A stretch of DNA of 64,000 nt. It comes from Sinorhizobium sp. RAC02. Its GTDB lineage: Bacteria > Pseudomonadota > Alphaproteobacteria > Rhizobiales > Rhizobiaceae. How positions within the stretch are numbered: position 1 is the stretch's first letter; the number at the start of each line of letters is the position of its first letter. A program made the translations under genes and the position numbers. Shown in pieces: positions 18,530 to 28,126 of the stretch. The notes under the pieces are model-generated. The model made no database searches, was not told the origin of the DNA, and saw nothing but the letters and a program-made list of their open reading frames with translations. The stretch lies in contig NZ_CP016450.1 of NCBI RefSeq assembly GCF_001713395.1, positions 3,502,501-3,566,500 on the forward strand, in the 5' to 3' direction.

Positions 18530-19063
18530 ATGCGTATCGATGCGATTTCCGTTGGCAAGAACCCGCCGGACGACGTGAACGTCATTGTCGAGGTGCCGGT
18601 CGGCGGCCACCCGATCAAGTACGAAATGGACAAGGAAGCCGGCGCGCTCGTCGTCGACCGTTTCCTCTACACGCCGATGACCTATCCGGGCAATTACGGC
18701 TTCGTGCCGCACACGCTGTCGGAAGACGGCGACCCGATCGACGTGCTGATCGCCAACACACGCCCGCTCGTTCCGGGCTGCGTCATCAACGTGCGCCCGA
18801 TCGGCGTGCTGGTCATGGAAGACGATGGCGGCAAGGACGAGAAGATCATCGCCGTGCCGGTGCCGAAGCTGACCCGCCGTTACGACAAGGTCGAGAACTA
18901 CACCGACCTGCCGGAAATCTCGCTGAAGCAGATCGAGCACTTCTTCTCGCACTACAAGGATCTGGAGCCCGGCAAGTGGGTGAAGATCGCCGGCTGGGAA
19001 GACGTCAACGTCGCCAAGCGGATGATTCTCGAGGCGGTCGACCGCTACAACGCCCAGAAGTAA
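18530..19063 (+). CDS. ppa: Inorganic pyrophosphatase
   Basis: 177 residues, typical of the hexameric bacterial class I enzyme. The signature [10 protein letters not shown] gives the metal-binding aspartates, with [12 protein letters not shown] before it and [13 protein letters not shown] near the C-terminus. It hydrolyses pyrophosphate in the cytoplasm, pulling nucleic-acid and amino-acid activation reactions forward. A GAGGGAG ribosome site precedes the ATG. It is a single gene with its own terminator. Confidence 0.97.
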   Translation: MRIDAISVGKNPPDDVNVIVEVPVGGHPIKYEMDKEAGALVVDRFLYTPMTYPGNYGFVPHTLSEDGDPIDVLIANTRPLVPGCVINVRPIGVLVMEDDGGKDEKIIAVPVPKLTRRYDKVENYTDLPEISLKQIEHFFSHYKDLEPGKWVKIAGWEDVNVAKRMILEAVDRYNAQK

Positions 19064-19093
19064 GCGCCTGCTGCGCTCTTCGAGCCTGAAACA

Positions 19094-19135
19094 AAAATCC
19101 TCCGGGTCGGTGTCGATCCGGAGGATTTTCTTTTC
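19094..19135 (+). terminator. Intrinsic terminator after ppa
   Basis: Perfect 12-bp stem (19094-19105 with 19118-19129), 12-base loop, T-rich tail. The A-rich left flank means it could also serve the convergent YggT gene. Confidence 0.88.
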
Positions 19136-19156
19136 TGAACGTTGTCGACCCTGAGA

Positions 19157-19450
19157 TCAGGACAGAAGGGCGGGCGCCAGCACGCTGCGGATCACCTGCT
19201 CCAGGAAGAACAGGATGACGAGCACGACGAGCGGCGACAGATCGACGCCGCCGAAATTCGGCAGGATGCGGCGGATCGGGCGATAGATCGGTTCGGTCAG
19301 CTGGTAGAGCGAGCGGCCGATGGTCGCGATCACCTGATTGTTCGCGTTGATGACATTGAAAGCGTAGAGCCAGGAAAAGATCGCCGAGGCGATCACCAGG
19401 AACCATGCAATGCTGATGATGAACAATAGGGTGTTGATGACCGCTATCAT
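19157..19450 (-). CDS. YggT-family membrane protein
   Basis: 97 residues from ATG 19450, with GGAGA upstream; a TTG four codons earlier is less likely. There are two hydrophobic helices (about 3-25 and 70-92). Between them is the YggT signature LYQLTEPIYRPIRRILPNFGGVDLSP. The family lies in the inner membrane and has been tied to osmotic tolerance and, in other bacteria, septum or thylakoid organisation; the molecular role is unknown. It is a single gene converging on ppa. Confidence 0.9.
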   Translation of the reverse strand: MIAVINTLLFIISIAWFLVIASAIFSWLYAFNVINANNQVIATIGRSLYQLTEPIYRPIRRILPNFGGVDLSPLVVLVILFFLEQVIRSVLAPALLS

Positions 19451-19605
19451 TGACGTCTCCAATTGGTTTCGTCACGACATGTAGCCATTGCAGGCCCCGC
19501 CAGCAAGGCCGGGGTTCATAGGGTGCGGCAACATGTTTAATGCCGGCCTTTGTAACTACGCAATTGCCGGCGTAAAACCGCTTCGCCGGTCTCTTGGAAT
19601 TGCGC

Positions 19606-20322
19606 TCAACCCTCGTGAAAAATACGGTCGAGGAAGGCCGTCATCCAGAGGCGCAGGCGCGCGTCATAGAGCAGGCGCCCATCGAGGTGGGCGCGGCCGG
19701 CCTGCGCGCCCGGCAGCTCGAAGCGGTGCGCACCGCGCACGACCCAGCGGTGCATCATGGCGAGCGTCAATTCACCGTGGAACTGGATGCCCCAGGCGTT
19801 GTCGCCGTAGCGAAAGGCTTGGTTCTCGTAGTGATGGCCGGTGGCGAGCAGTATTGCGCCTGTCGGCAGGTCGAAGCCTTCGCGGTGGAACTGGTAGACC
19901 ATCTCCGGCCAGGGCATCAGCGCTGTGCCGGCTTCGGTGGCATTCAGCGGATACCAGCCGATCTCCGTCCAGCCGTCCTCGTGGCCGAACACCGTGCCGC
20001 CGAGATTTTTCACCAGCATCTGCGCGCCAAGGCAGATGCCGAGGAACGGCTTGTTCTCCGCCAGCGGCACCGAGAGCCAGTCGATTTCCTGCCGGACATA
20101 GGGTTCGTCGTCATTGGCGCTCATCGGCCCGCCGAAGACCACGGCGCCGGCATGCTGTTCCAGCGTTTCAGGCAGCGGATCACCCAGCACCGGGCGACGG
20201 ATATCCAGCGCATGACCCATCTGCTGCAGGATCTGGCCGACGCGGCCGGGGCTCGAGGTCTCCTGGTGCAGCACGATCAGGACAGGGCGCCTGCGGCGCG
20301 GGTTTCGCGGGAAATCGAGCAT
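19606..20322 (-). CDS. Class I glutamine amidotransferase
   Basis: 238 residues with the full GATase triad: nucleophile Cys97 in GICLGAQ, His182 and Glu184 in GIQFHGE. The FGGPMSAN oxyanion segment is also present. There is no synthetase domain, so this is a stand-alone enzyme of the GuaA-like/YfeJ group, cytoplasmic, acting on glutamine or gamma-glutamyl compounds. It follows the TerB-like gene by three bases and is the last gene of the minus-strand run. Confidence 0.88.
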   Translation of the reverse strand: MLDFPRNPRRRRPVLIVLHQETSSPGRVGQILQQMGHALDIRRPVLGDPLPETLEQHAGAVVFGGPMSANDDEPYVRQEIDWLSVPLAENKPFLGICLGAQMLVKNLGGTVFGHEDGWTEIGWYPLNATEAGTALMPWPEMVYQFHREGFDLPTGAILLATGHHYENQAFRYGDNAWGIQFHGELTLAMMHRWVVRGAHRFELPGAQAGRAHLDGRLLYDARLRLWMTAFLDRIFHEG

Positions 20323-20325
20323 GGC

Positions 20326-20814
20326 TCAGGCTTCGTCCTGTTCCTCTTTTTCCCCGGCTGCCCCCACACGTCCGGCCACTTCCTGCCGCTTCATGATGCG
20401 CTCTCGCCCGGAGACGCCCATCAGGTCGGCAATGCGCCAGATGGCATGATCCTCCATCTCGCTGCGCTCGCCATCTGCATAGACGATCTCCCAGAGCAGG
20501 CCGATCAGGTCGACACGCTGCTCTTCCGAAAGCTGGCGTTTCAGCTCGGAGGTGAAGCGGAAGAAATCGATCGCCTCGCTTTCGGCATCCGTGCCGGCGG
20601 CGACAAGGGCATCGAGTTCCGCCTCGTCGACACCGTAAAATTCCTTGAAGCGGGCGCGCAGCGCCTTCTTCTCGACCTCAAGCACCTTGCCGTCCGCCTC
20701 CATCACCTGGATGCACAGCGCCATGACCGCGACGCGCGGATCATCGGCGGCAAAGGCCGGCTTGTCATCGCCGCCGGAGAGGCTCGCGAGGAATTGCTGC
20801 AAGCGTTCGAACAT
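20326..20814 (-). CDS. TerB-like (tellurite-resistance superfamily) protein
   Basis: 162 residues, all-helical in appearance, with two matching acidic motifs, EADGKVLEVEK and YADGERSEMED, which is the TerB metal-binding duplication. The C-terminal tail is charged. There are no other ter genes beside it; it lies between the HemY-like gene (27 bases) and the amidotransferase (3 bases). TerB-like proteins are soluble and linked to membrane or metal stress, but the role in this setting is unknown. Confidence 0.85.
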   Translation of the reverse strand: MFERLQQFLASLSGGDDKPAFAADDPRVAVMALCIQVMEADGKVLEVEKKALRARFKEFYGVDEAELDALVAAGTDAESEAIDFFRFTSELKRQLSEEQRVDLIGLLWEIVYADGERSEMEDHAIWRIADLMGVSGRERIMKRQEVAGRVGAAGEKEEQDEA

Positions 20815-20841
20815 CGATTTTTAGCCCCGTTCCCAAAACCC

Positions 20842-22473
20842 TCAGAACAGCCTGAAGCCGCTCGTTCCGTCTCGCTTGACTGCCCCTTCCTTGACGCCCG
20901 GATCGTCCGGCAGGCCGTAGAAGGGACGTTCTTCCTCTTTTTCCTCCACCGTCTCCACCTTCGCCTTTTCGGACGCCTTTTCAGGTGTCTTGGCCGGCGT
21001 AACCGCCTTGAGGGGGATCGGCTCGACCACCGTGGCGATCACCACGGGTGCCTCGGCCTCGGCCCTTTCGACCTTCACCACCTCTTCGACCCGGACGACC
21101 GGCTTCGCCTCGATGGCGAGCGGCGGCAAGGTGCGGATGGCCTCGTCGACGGCATCCGTGGAGCCCTCTTCGACCGGCCCCTGCAATTCACTAACCGGTG
21201 TCTTCCATTCGAAGGCATCGAGACGGCCGGTGACGGGCGAAACGGCGTGCCATTCCGGCGCCGTGATGCCATCGGCGGTCCAGGCCGGGTCGCGCGGCGC
21301 CTTCAACGCCTGGTTCATCCAGTGGCGGATGCGGCCCTGGTCGCCGGTCTCGGCGTCCTCGATGTCGGCGAGCAGCAGGAAGGCGCTTTCGCGCGGCGAA
21401 AGGCGTGCGGTGGCCTCCGCCTTGGTGCGGGCAAGCGCGAAGTCGCGGGTTTCCAGCGCGGCCTCGGCAACCGCATAGAGCGCCTCGGCATTGTTCGGCC
21501 GCAGCGCTTCCAGCTTCTCCGCCCGCTTCAACCGGTCGGATGCCGAATCGCCGCTGCGGGCGCGGACATAAAGCTTTGCCACGTCGCCATGCGCCGTCGC
21601 CTTCCAGAGCTTTTCGAGGATGGTGGCTGCCTTGCGCAGATTGTCCTCGCGCAAATAGGCTTTCGCCTCGATGAGGCCGGCCGGCACGAAGTTTTCGTCG
21701 AGCTTCAGCGCCCGATGCGCATCGTCGCGTGCACCCTTGGGGTCGGCGTCGAGTTTTGCAGCGGCGCGGGCGGTCAGCAGCACGGCCCTGCGGCGGGCAT
21801 GGGCCTTCTTTTCTTCGGGCGAGCCGGTGCGGCCGTCGCCAAGCAGTTTCAGGGCTTCGTCCCAGTCACCCGCGGCGGAGCGGTATTCGAGCGCGGCCTC
21901 GGCTGCCCAGGGCAGTTGCGGCGCCTTTTCCGCGGCACGCTCGGCATATTGCCGGGCGGCTTCGTTGGCGCCGAGGCGGCGGGCTTCGAGATAGAGGCCG
22001 CGCAGGCCAAGTTCGCGGGTCTCCGGGTCGTCGGCCATCAGCTCGAATTTTTTGCGCGCATCGTCATAGCGGCCTTCGATCATCGCCGCCTGCGCTTCGA
22101 GCAGGTGGAGTAGCGGCTCCTGTTCGGCATTGAGCAGGCCCTTGGTACGGCCGAGCATCTTTCGGGCACCGGCGGCGTCGCCGGCACCGGCAGCGATCAG
22201 GCCGGTCGACAGGGCCTGGTAGCCGCGGTCGCGCTTGCGGGCGCGAAAATAGCGCTGGATCGAGTGGGGAGACGTCCAGACGACACGCACGATCCACCAG
22301 GAGAACATGACGGCGGCGATCAGCGACACGACGAGCGTGGCGGCGACCATCAGGCTCATGTCGGCGCGCTGGCCCTGCCAGATGATCGACAGCTCGCCGG
22401 GACGATCGGCAAGCCAGGCAAAGCCGGCGGCGAGGGCGAGAACGAACAGAGCGAAGACCAGAATGCGAATCAT
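20842..22473 (-). CDS. hemY: HemY-like membrane TPR protein
   Basis: 543 residues. Two N-terminal membrane helices (about 2-21 and 40-66) are followed by a long helical tetratricopeptide region (to about 430) and a Lys/Glu/Pro-rich tail. This is the alphaproteobacterial HemY_N architecture, unrelated to the protoporphyrinogen oxidase also called HemY. It co-occurs with hemC and hemD, and with the mitofilin-like gene 12 bases upstream. A role in organising the heme pathway at the membrane is proposed, not proven. Confidence 0.88.
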   Translation of the reverse strand: MIRILVFALFVLALAAGFAWLADRPGELSIIWQGQRADMSLMVAATLVVSLIAAVMFSWWIVRVVWTSPHSIQRYFRARKRDRGYQALSTGLIAAGAGDAAGARKMLGRTKGLLNAEQEPLLHLLEAQAAMIEGRYDDARKKFELMADDPETRELGLRGLYLEARRLGANEAARQYAERAAEKAPQLPWAAEAALEYRSAAGDWDEALKLLGDGRTGSPEEKKAHARRRAVLLTARAAAKLDADPKGARDDAHRALKLDENFVPAGLIEAKAYLREDNLRKAATILEKLWKATAHGDVAKLYVRARSGDSASDRLKRAEKLEALRPNNAEALYAVAEAALETRDFALARTKAEATARLSPRESAFLLLADIEDAETGDQGRIRHWMNQALKAPRDPAWTADGITAPEWHAVSPVTGRLDAFEWKTPVSELQGPVEEGSTDAVDEAIRTLPPLAIEAKPVVRVEEVVKVERAEAEAPVVIATVVEPIPLKAVTPAKTPEKASEKAKVETVEEKEEERPFYGLPDDPGVKEGAVKRDGTSGFRLF

Positions 22474-22485
22474 GAAGTCTTCTCC

Positions 22486-23733
22486 TCAGCCCTGGTTGCC
22501 GGTGGATGTGCCGGTCATTGCGCCGGAAACGACGCTGCCGATCAGGCCTTCGACAGCGACGCGCTGGTCGAGCGTGCGCTTGTAGTCGACCGCCGCGGCC
22601 TGGCCGACGTCCGGCAGGGTCTGCCATTCGATCTGCGCGCCCTTGAAATCGCCGTTCTGCAGCTTGGTCTCGATGCGGGCGACGATGGCTTCGGGTGAAT
22701 CCCCCTCGACCGTGCCGACCGGCCGCACGCGGATCGCGGAAGCGGCGCTCGACATCAGGCGGTTGAAGATGCCCTGGTCGCCGTCCGGCTGGTGCACGGC
22801 ATCGAGAATGCCGTCGGCGGTCTTCTGGAAATCGCGCACGAGGTCCGAGCGCGACGGCACGCCGATGGCGGCATGTTCGCGAAGGCCCGCGACGGATGGG
22901 TCGTCCGGCGAGATGCTGGCGAAGGCCTCGAGTTCGGCGAGATAGGGGCCGCCACGGTCGATCGCGGTCTTGAGCGCGCTTGCGGCCACGGCGCGCGCCA
23001 ACTCGGTGTCGTTGCGCGGTTCGTCGAGCTTCTGCTCGGCGGCGGCGATGCGCTCGGTCAACTGGGTTTCGGTGGAGCTGACCGCCTCGGTGGTGCGCGC
23101 AACGGCTTCGCGCAGTGCCGTCAGTTCGGTCGTAAGGCGCGTCACGTCGGCTTCGAGCCTGGTGACAGCCTCCGGCGCCGCACCGGCAGCAGCCGTGCCG
23201 TCGCCCGCCGAGGTTTCGAGCGCCGCGATGCGGGCCTCGATCGGCTGGAGATCGACCGGGCTGGCGGCCGTGGTTTCGGAGAGCCGGCTTTTCAGCGCCT
23301 CGACTTCATTGGAAAGGACAGCAACCGCACTGGTGTCGCCGGCGTGTTCCGGGCCGAGTGCGGGCAGGTAGCCGCCATATTGCAGGCTGCCGGCGCCGAG
23401 AAGCGCGATCAGGCCGCCGAGAATGCCGGTAGCAAGCATGCCGGCATTGCTTTTCTGCGGCGGCGGTGGCGTTTGCGCGCGCACCGGTTCCTCATAGGTC
23501 GACCGGGCCGGCTCGACCGGGTCCTGCTTTTCCTCGACGACCTCGGGCTCAGCGGCGGCAGTCTCCTCGCCGACCGGTTCCTCGGTTGCGGTTTCCGGTG
23601 TGACGGCCTCGGCTTCGGCCTTTTCCTCGGCCGCGAGCGCTTCGTTGCTCACGGAGGCCGGAACCGCCTCCAGGTCGATGGTCACGGGTTCATCGCTGGC
23701 CTTCTTGCGACGGGACGGGGTTTCCGGTTCCAT
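22486..23733 (-). CDS. Mitofilin/Mic60-like membrane protein
   Basis: 415 residues. The N-terminal 95 residues are acidic and Pro/Glu-rich. One membrane helix follows (about 97-120), then a coiled-coil region (about 140-265) with repeated Leu/Ala heptads, and a C-terminal helical domain matching the mitofilin part of alphaproteobacterial Mic60 homologs. In mitochondria Mic60 shapes crista junctions, and alphaproteobacterial versions can bend membranes. The protein should be anchored in the inner membrane facing the periplasm. A place next to hem genes is typical of the bacterial homologs. Confidence 0.85.
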   Translation of the reverse strand: MEPETPSRRKKASDEPVTIDLEAVPASVSNEALAAEEKAEAEAVTPETATEEPVGEETAAAEPEVVEEKQDPVEPARSTYEEPVRAQTPPPPQKSNAGMLATGILGGLIALLGAGSLQYGGYLPALGPEHAGDTSAVAVLSNEVEALKSRLSETTAASPVDLQPIEARIAALETSAGDGTAAAGAAPEAVTRLEADVTRLTTELTALREAVARTTEAVSSTETQLTERIAAAEQKLDEPRNDTELARAVAASALKTAIDRGGPYLAELEAFASISPDDPSVAGLREHAAIGVPSRSDLVRDFQKTADGILDAVHQPDGDQGIFNRLMSSAASAIRVRPVGTVEGDSPEAIVARIETKLQNGDFKGAQIEWQTLPDVGQAAAVDYKRTLDQRVAVEGLIGSVVSGAMTGTSTGNQG

Positions 23734-23840
23734 GGCGAGCTCCTCGCGTTCATGTGCATTGCATTAAACGTAGACAGGGAAGGCAAGGAGGGAAAGACCC
23801 TTGCGGTAAATTCATCCGCCGGCGCCTGCGCTTAGAGTAC

Positions 23841-23979
23841 CGAACAAAACCGCTCGGGGTTGGTTTGCCGGCGCTTTTCGACTGTCGCGTCGTCGTCGAC
23901 GCCGATAGCATCGACTGCGGGCAGCTCCTCGCGGCAGACGAAAACCTCTCGGCAATCCTCCGCCCGAAGGTTTTGTTCG
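23841..23979. repeat. 11-base inverted repeat bounding 117 bases between hemD and the mitofilin gene
   Basis: CGAACAAAACC at 23841-23851 recurs in inverted form at 23969-23979; the bases just inside each arm are also alike (CTCGGG and TTCGGG after the arm). The interval holds no convincing gene and separates hemD from the mitofilin-like gene, which otherwise sit in one minus-strand run. Origin unknown. Confidence 0.4.
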
Positions 23980-23985
23980 ACACCC

Positions 23986-24711
23986 CTAGAGCAGATCGAG
24001 CAGGCTTTCCTCGTTGGGCGCGATGGCGACGACCGTCAAGGCCGCGAAACGCTGCGGTACGCCGTGGGCGACATTCGGGCTCATGCAGAGCATGAGCGTC
24101 GAAAGAAAGCGCTCGGGCATTTCGATCAGCGGCGACAGTTCGAAGAAGGTGCGCGCCGTTTCCCGCGAATAGAACAGCACGGCATCCGGCACCGGCCGGA
24201 GGAGGGCCGCCTCCGTTTCGCTGCGTTTGGGGATGCGGGGCACCATGCGGTAGCATTCGACCGTGCGGAAGGGGATGCCGTTTTCCGTGAGACGGGCTTC
24301 GAAGGCGGGCGCGCGCGGATTGCCGGCAAGGTAGAGGATCGGTTCGGCCGGCATGCCGAAATCCCGGCAATGTCCGATGATCATGTTGGCCAGATCCCGG
24401 CCGTCCCCCTCGGGGGTCAGCACGGTGCGGAAACCGGCCTCTGACGCGGCCTCTGCCGAGGCGCGGCCGACAGAGAAGACGGTGGTTAGCAGGTGTCGGT
24501 CGAGTGTCTCGCCGACCATGCCGAAAAGGCGGGCGACTTCCGCGCTGGTGATGGCGATTGCCGAATGGCGCACGGCAAGGGCGGATTTCAGGGCCTCGAC
24601 ATCGTGTTCCGGCGCGGCCAGCGGCAGCAGCCTCGTGTCATGGCCAAGGGCTTCCAGCTTGCGTGCGGTGCGTGCCGCCGCTTTTTGCGGTCGTGTGACG
24701 ACAACCTGCAC
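23986..24711 (-). CDS. hemD: Uroporphyrinogen-III synthase
   Basis: 241 residues, the expected length. HemD is poorly conserved, but the N-terminal TRPQKAAARTARKLEALGH, the central ILYLAGNPRAPAFEARL and the C-terminal FYSRETARTFFELSPL blocks fit the two-domain enzyme. It closes and inverts ring D of hydroxymethylbilane to make uroporphyrinogen III in the cytoplasm. It follows hemC by three bases, so the two consecutive pathway steps are co-transcribed. Confidence 0.93.
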   Translation of the reverse strand: MQVVVTRPQKAAARTARKLEALGHDTRLLPLAAPEHDVEALKSALAVRHSAIAITSAEVARLFGMVGETLDRHLLTTVFSVGRASAEAASEAGFRTVLTPEGDGRDLANMIIGHCRDFGMPAEPILYLAGNPRAPAFEARLTENGIPFRTVECYRMVPRIPKRSETEAALLRPVPDAVLFYSRETARTFFELSPLIEMPERFLSTLMLCMSPNVAHGVPQRFAALTVVAIAPNEESLLDLL

Positions 24712-24714
24712 GGA

Positions 24715-25644
24715 TCAACCCCAGCTTTCGAAGAAATCCGCTCCCGCCTTGTCGCGGATCGCCCGGCCGGCTTCCTCACCGAGCTGACCAGCATCACCCG
24801 CCGGGCCGCTCGTCTCGATCTCGTGATACTGGCTGCCGTCGGGTGTCAGGATCATGCCGCGGAACTGCAGGTGCTCGCCCTCGACCGTCGCATAGCCGGC
24901 GATCGGCGTGCGACAGGAGCCGTCGAGCGTGGCGAGGAAGCCGCGTTCGCAGGTGACGGCGGTGCGCGTCGCCCGGTCGTCGATGGCGGCGAGCAGGCCG
25001 TTCATGCGATCATCGCCTAGACGGCTTTCGATGCAGATCGCGCCCTGCGCCGGGGCGGGCGGGAAGGAAACGGGATCGAGGATTTCCGTCGGCACGTCGA
25101 GCTTGCCGAGGCGCTTGAGACCGGCATAGGCGAGCAGCGTCGCATCGGCCTGGCCTTCGGCGAGTTTTGCGAGGCGCGTTTCGACCTGGCCGCGGAAGAC
25201 GATGACGTTGAGGTCCGGCCGCAGGCGGCGGATCAATGCCTGGCGGCGAAGTGACGCGGAGCCGACGGTGGCGCCCTGCGGCAGGTCGAGCAGGCGTTTT
25301 GCCGCACGGCCGATAAAGGCGTCGCGGACGTCCTCGCGCGGCAGGAAGGCAGAGAGATACAAGCCGTCCGGCAGTTTCGTCGGCATGTCCTTGGAGGAAT
25401 GCACGGCGAAATCGAGTTCGCCGGAGATGAGTTGCGCCTCGATTTCTTCCGTGAACAGGCCCTTGCCGCCGATCAGCGCCAGGGAACGATCGGTGATGCG
25501 ATCGCCTTTCGTCGAGAGCACGACGATCTCGAACATTGCTTCCGAAAGACCATGGGCCGCCATCAGGCGCGAACGGGTCTCATGGGCCTGGGCGAGCGCC
25601 AGCGGGCTGCCGCGCGTGCCGATCCTGAAAGGTTTTGTTTGCAT
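24715..25644 (-). CDS. hemC: Porphobilinogen deaminase (hydroxymethylbilane synthase)
   Basis: 309 residues from ATG 25644; the open frame runs 19 codons further upstream, but the enzyme normally begins near [11 protein letters not shown]. Cys244 in [10 protein letters not shown] is the dipyrromethane attachment site. The active-site loop [12 protein letters not shown] and the arginine-rich [12 protein letters not shown] are present. It joins four porphobilinogens into hydroxymethylbilane. It is first in the hemC-hemD unit and divergent from tsaD across 73 bases. Confidence 0.96.
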   Translation of the reverse strand: MQTKPFRIGTRGSPLALAQAHETRSRLMAAHGLSEAMFEIVVLSTKGDRITDRSLALIGGKGLFTEEIEAQLISGELDFAVHSSKDMPTKLPDGLYLSAFLPREDVRDAFIGRAAKRLLDLPQGATVGSASLRRQALIRRLRPDLNVIVFRGQVETRLAKLAEGQADATLLAYAGLKRLGKLDVPTEILDPVSFPPAPAQGAICIESRLGDDRMNGLLAAIDDRATRTAVTCERGFLATLDGSCRTPIAGYATVEGEHLQFRGMILTPDGSQYHEIETSGPAGDAGQLGEEAGRAIRDKAGADFFESWG

Positions 25645-25680
25645 CCGCCGTAATCCGTTGTTACCGGGATGTCTCGTAAC

Positions 25681-25694
25681 CGGCTTTAAAGCCG
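25681..25694. promoter_or_regulatory. 14-bp palindrome in the hemC/tsaD divergent promoter
   Basis: CGGCTTTAAAGCCG is a perfect palindrome within the 73-base interval serving both genes. It could be an operator or a short hairpin; nothing else supports either. Confidence 0.3.
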
Positions 25695-25717
25695 CCCGCA
25701 ATCAATCCTAGTGCTTC

Positions 25718-26812
25718 ATGTCGTCCCAATTGACCATTCTCGGCATCGAAACGAGCTGCGACGAGACCGCCGCTGCCATTGTCGTGCGCGATCCGGACGG
25801 AAGGGGCGAGATTCTCGGCGAAGTCGTGCTGAGCCAGCTCGAAGAGCACAGCGCCTATGGCGGTGTGGTGCCTGAGATCGCGGCGCGCGCCCATGTGGAA
25901 GCGCTGGACAGCCTGATTGCCGAAGCCCTTTTGCGCGCCGGGCGCTCGCTCAAGGATGTTGATGCCATCGCCGCGACGAGCGGGCCGGGGCTGATCGGCG
26001 GGCTCATCGTCGGGCTGATGACGGGCAAGGCGATCGCCCGCGCCACCGGCAAGCCGCTCTATGCCGTCAATCATCTCGAAGGCCATGCGCTGACGGCGCG
26101 GCTGACGGACGGGTTGTCGTTTCCCTATCTGATGCTGCTCGTCTCCGGCGGCCATACCCAGCTCGTGCTGATCCGTGGTGTTGACGACTATGAGCGCTGG
26201 GGCACGACGATCGACGACGCGCTGGGCGAGGCCTTCGACAAGACGGCCAAGCTGCTCGGCCTGCCCTATCCCGGCGGGCCGGCGGTCGAGCGCATGGCGA
26301 AGACGGGCAATGCGGAACGCTTTACCTTTCCGCGCCCTCTCGTCGGCGAGGCACGGCTTGATTTTTCCTTCTCCGGCCTCAAGACCGCGGTGCGCCAGGC
26401 GGCACAGTCGATCGAGCCGGTGACGGAGCAGGATATCGCGGATATCTGCGCCTCCTTCCAGCGCGCCGTGTCGCGTACCCTGAAGGACCGCATCGGCCGC
26501 GGGCTCGAACGGTTTCGGACGCTCTTTCCCGAAATGGCGACACCGGCGCTCGTCGTTGCGGGTGGTGTTGCGGCAAATGCCGAGCTGCGGTCGACGCTGC
26601 AGACGCTCTGCGACAAACACAAATTCCGTTTCATCGCGCCGCCGCTGGCGCTCTGCACCGACAATGCGTCGATGATCGCCTGGGCGGGGCTGGAGCGTAT
26701 GGCGGCCGGCTTTGCGCCGGATGACCTCGCCGTCGCGCCGCGTTCGCGCTGGCCGCTCGACCGCGAGGCCGCGACGATGCTTGGATCCGGCAAACGGGGA
26801 GCCAAGGCATGA
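25718..26812 (+). CDS. tsaD: tRNA N6-threonylcarbamoyladenosine transferase TsaD
   Basis: 364 residues with the Kae1/Qri7 fold. Motif [12 protein letters not shown] comes first, then the iron-binding pair His119 and His123 in [12 protein letters not shown], then the GGHTQL and [10 protein letters not shown] nucleotide-binding motifs. It transfers threonylcarbamoyl to A37 of ANN-decoding tRNAs together with TsaB and TsaE, which are not in this window. The stop overlaps gpsA by four bases. Confidence 0.97.
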   Translation: MSSQLTILGIETSCDETAAAIVVRDPDGRGEILGEVVLSQLEEHSAYGGVVPEIAARAHVEALDSLIAEALLRAGRSLKDVDAIAATSGPGLIGGLIVGLMTGKAIARATGKPLYAVNHLEGHALTARLTDGLSFPYLMLLVSGGHTQLVLIRGVDDYERWGTTIDDALGEAFDKTAKLLGLPYPGGPAVERMAKTGNAERFTFPRPLVGEARLDFSFSGLKTAVRQAAQSIEPVTEQDIADICASFQRAVSRTLKDRIGRGLERFRTLFPEMATPALVVAGGVAANAELRSTLQTLCDKHKFRFIAPPLALCTDNASMIAWAGLERMAAGFAPDDLAVAPRSRWPLDREAATMLGSGKRGAKA

Positions 26813-27795
26813 GCACCACCCCAAGGATCGCCGTCGTCGGCGCGGGCGCCTTCGGTACGGCGCTGGCAAGCGTGGCCGCGGCGAGCGGCGGCGACGTCAC
26901 GCTGATCGGTCGTGATGCCGCGGCCGTCGAGGTGATGCGCGCGTCGCGGCGCAACGAGAAGGCATTGCCGGGCATCGACCTGCCGGAAGCGCTGGCCTTC
27001 AGCGCCGAGGTTGAAACCGTTCGCGGTGCCGGCATCGTGCTGTTTGCCATGCCCTCGCAGGCGCAGCGCCAGGCGGCGCGGGATCTGGCGCCCCTGCTGG
27101 CACCGGGCACGGCCGTCGTCATCTGCGCCAAGGGCATGGAGAAGGGCAGCGGCCGGCTCCTGACGGACGTGCTGGAAGAGGAATTGCCCGGTCGCGAGAT
27201 TGCGGTGCTGTCCGGCCCCGGCTTTGCGGCCGATATCGCGCGTGGCCTGCCGACGGCGATGGTGATTGCCGCGCGGACGGCGGAGATCGGTGCGGCGCTG
27301 GCGCAGGCCCTGTCCGGGCCGACGTTCCGGCTCTATCCGTCGACGGACCGGATCGGCGTGCAGCTTGGCGGCGCCTTGAAGAATGTGCTGGCGATCGCCT
27401 GTGGCATCATCGAGGGCGCCGAGCTCGGTGATTCGGCGCGCGCAGCCTTGATTTCGCGCGGGCTTGCGGAACTGTCGCGCTTCGTTGCGGCGCATGGCGG
27501 GGAGGGCAACACGGTGACGGGGCTTTCCGGCCTCGGCGATCTCGTGCTGACCGGCACGAGCCACCAGTCGCGCAACCTGCGCTTCGGCATCGCGCTCGGC
27601 CGCGACGGCAATGCCGCCGGCTGGTCCGGCGATCTCGTCGAGGGCGCCTTTGCCGCTTCGGTTGCCGCCGGCGTTGCCGTGCAAAAGGGTATCGACATGC
27701 CGATCACCGATGCGGTCGCCCGCATCATCGATGGCACGCTCGACGTGAAGACAGCGATCGGGCAATTGATGACGCGCCCGATCACCCAGGAATGA
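26809..27795 (+). CDS. gpsA: NAD(P)H-dependent glycerol-3-phosphate dehydrogenase
   Basis: 328 residues. The Rossmann motif [10 protein letters not shown] near the N-terminus, the [10 protein letters not shown] loop and the catalytic-lysine segment [14 protein letters not shown] are all present. It reduces dihydroxyacetone phosphate to sn-glycerol-3-phosphate for phospholipid synthesis. It is coupled to tsaD by a four-base overlap and followed 32 bases later by the YciI-like gene; tsaD-gpsA-yciI is a recurrent alphaproteobacterial order. Confidence 0.97.
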   Translation: MSTTPRIAVVGAGAFGTALASVAAASGGDVTLIGRDAAAVEVMRASRRNEKALPGIDLPEALAFSAEVETVRGAGIVLFAMPSQAQRQAARDLAPLLAPGTAVVICAKGMEKGSGRLLTDVLEEELPGREIAVLSGPGFAADIARGLPTAMVIAARTAEIGAALAQALSGPTFRLYPSTDRIGVQLGGALKNVLAIACGIIEGAELGDSARAALISRGLAELSRFVAAHGGEGNTVTGLSGLGDLVLTGTSHQSRNLRFGIALGRDGNAAGWSGDLVEGAFAASVAAGVAVQKGIDMPITDAVARIIDGTLDVKTAIGQLMTRPITQE

Positions 27796-27827
27796 CAAGG
27801 CCAGAAAAACAAGAGAAGGATTGTTTC

Positions 27828-28121
27828 ATGCTTTTCGCATTCACCTGCGCAGACAAGCCTGGTGCACTTCAGGTGCGCCTCGATACACGGCCTGAACACG
27901 TCGCCTATCTCAACGCGCTCAATGCGGGCGGAAAACTCGCCTTTGCCGGCCCGTTTCTCGGTGACGACGGCAAGCCGACCGGCAGCCTCGTCGTGGTCAA
28001 GGCCGAGACGATCGAAGAGGCGCGGCAGATCGCCGACAACGACCCCTATGCCAAGGCTGGCCTGTTCGCCTCCGTCGAGGTGAAGGCCTGGAACTGGGTC
28101 TTCAACAATCCGGAGGCCTGA
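27828..28121 (+). CDS. YciI-family protein
   Basis: 97 residues from ATG 27828 (GAAGGA seven bases upstream; an earlier in-frame ATG lacks a site). It is a ferredoxin-like small protein with the family pattern RPEHVAYLNALNAGGKLAFAGP, then GSLVVVKAETIEEARQIADNDPYAKAGL. The His in the first block and the Asp in the last are the family's conserved polar residues. Its enzymatic role is unknown; relatives are putative dehydrohalogenase-like or dimeric ligand-binding proteins. It is part of the tsaD-gpsA run. Confidence 0.9.
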   Translation: MLFAFTCADKPGALQVRLDTRPEHVAYLNALNAGGKLAFAGPFLGDDGKPTGSLVVVKAETIEEARQIADNDPYAKAGLFASVEVKAWNWVFNNPEA

Positions 28122-28126
28122 GACAC

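Noticed and set aside
9844..20814. A tellurite-resistance (ter) system, from the DUF475/TerC-like and TerB-like genes
   Set aside because: The two genes are about 9 kb apart in unrelated neighbourhoods, and no terA, terD, terE or terZ gene is present.
19594..22113. An 839-codon plus-strand frame
   Set aside because: It lies opposite the amidotransferase, TerB-like and HemY-like genes, all of which have clear motifs; the translation is compositional noise.
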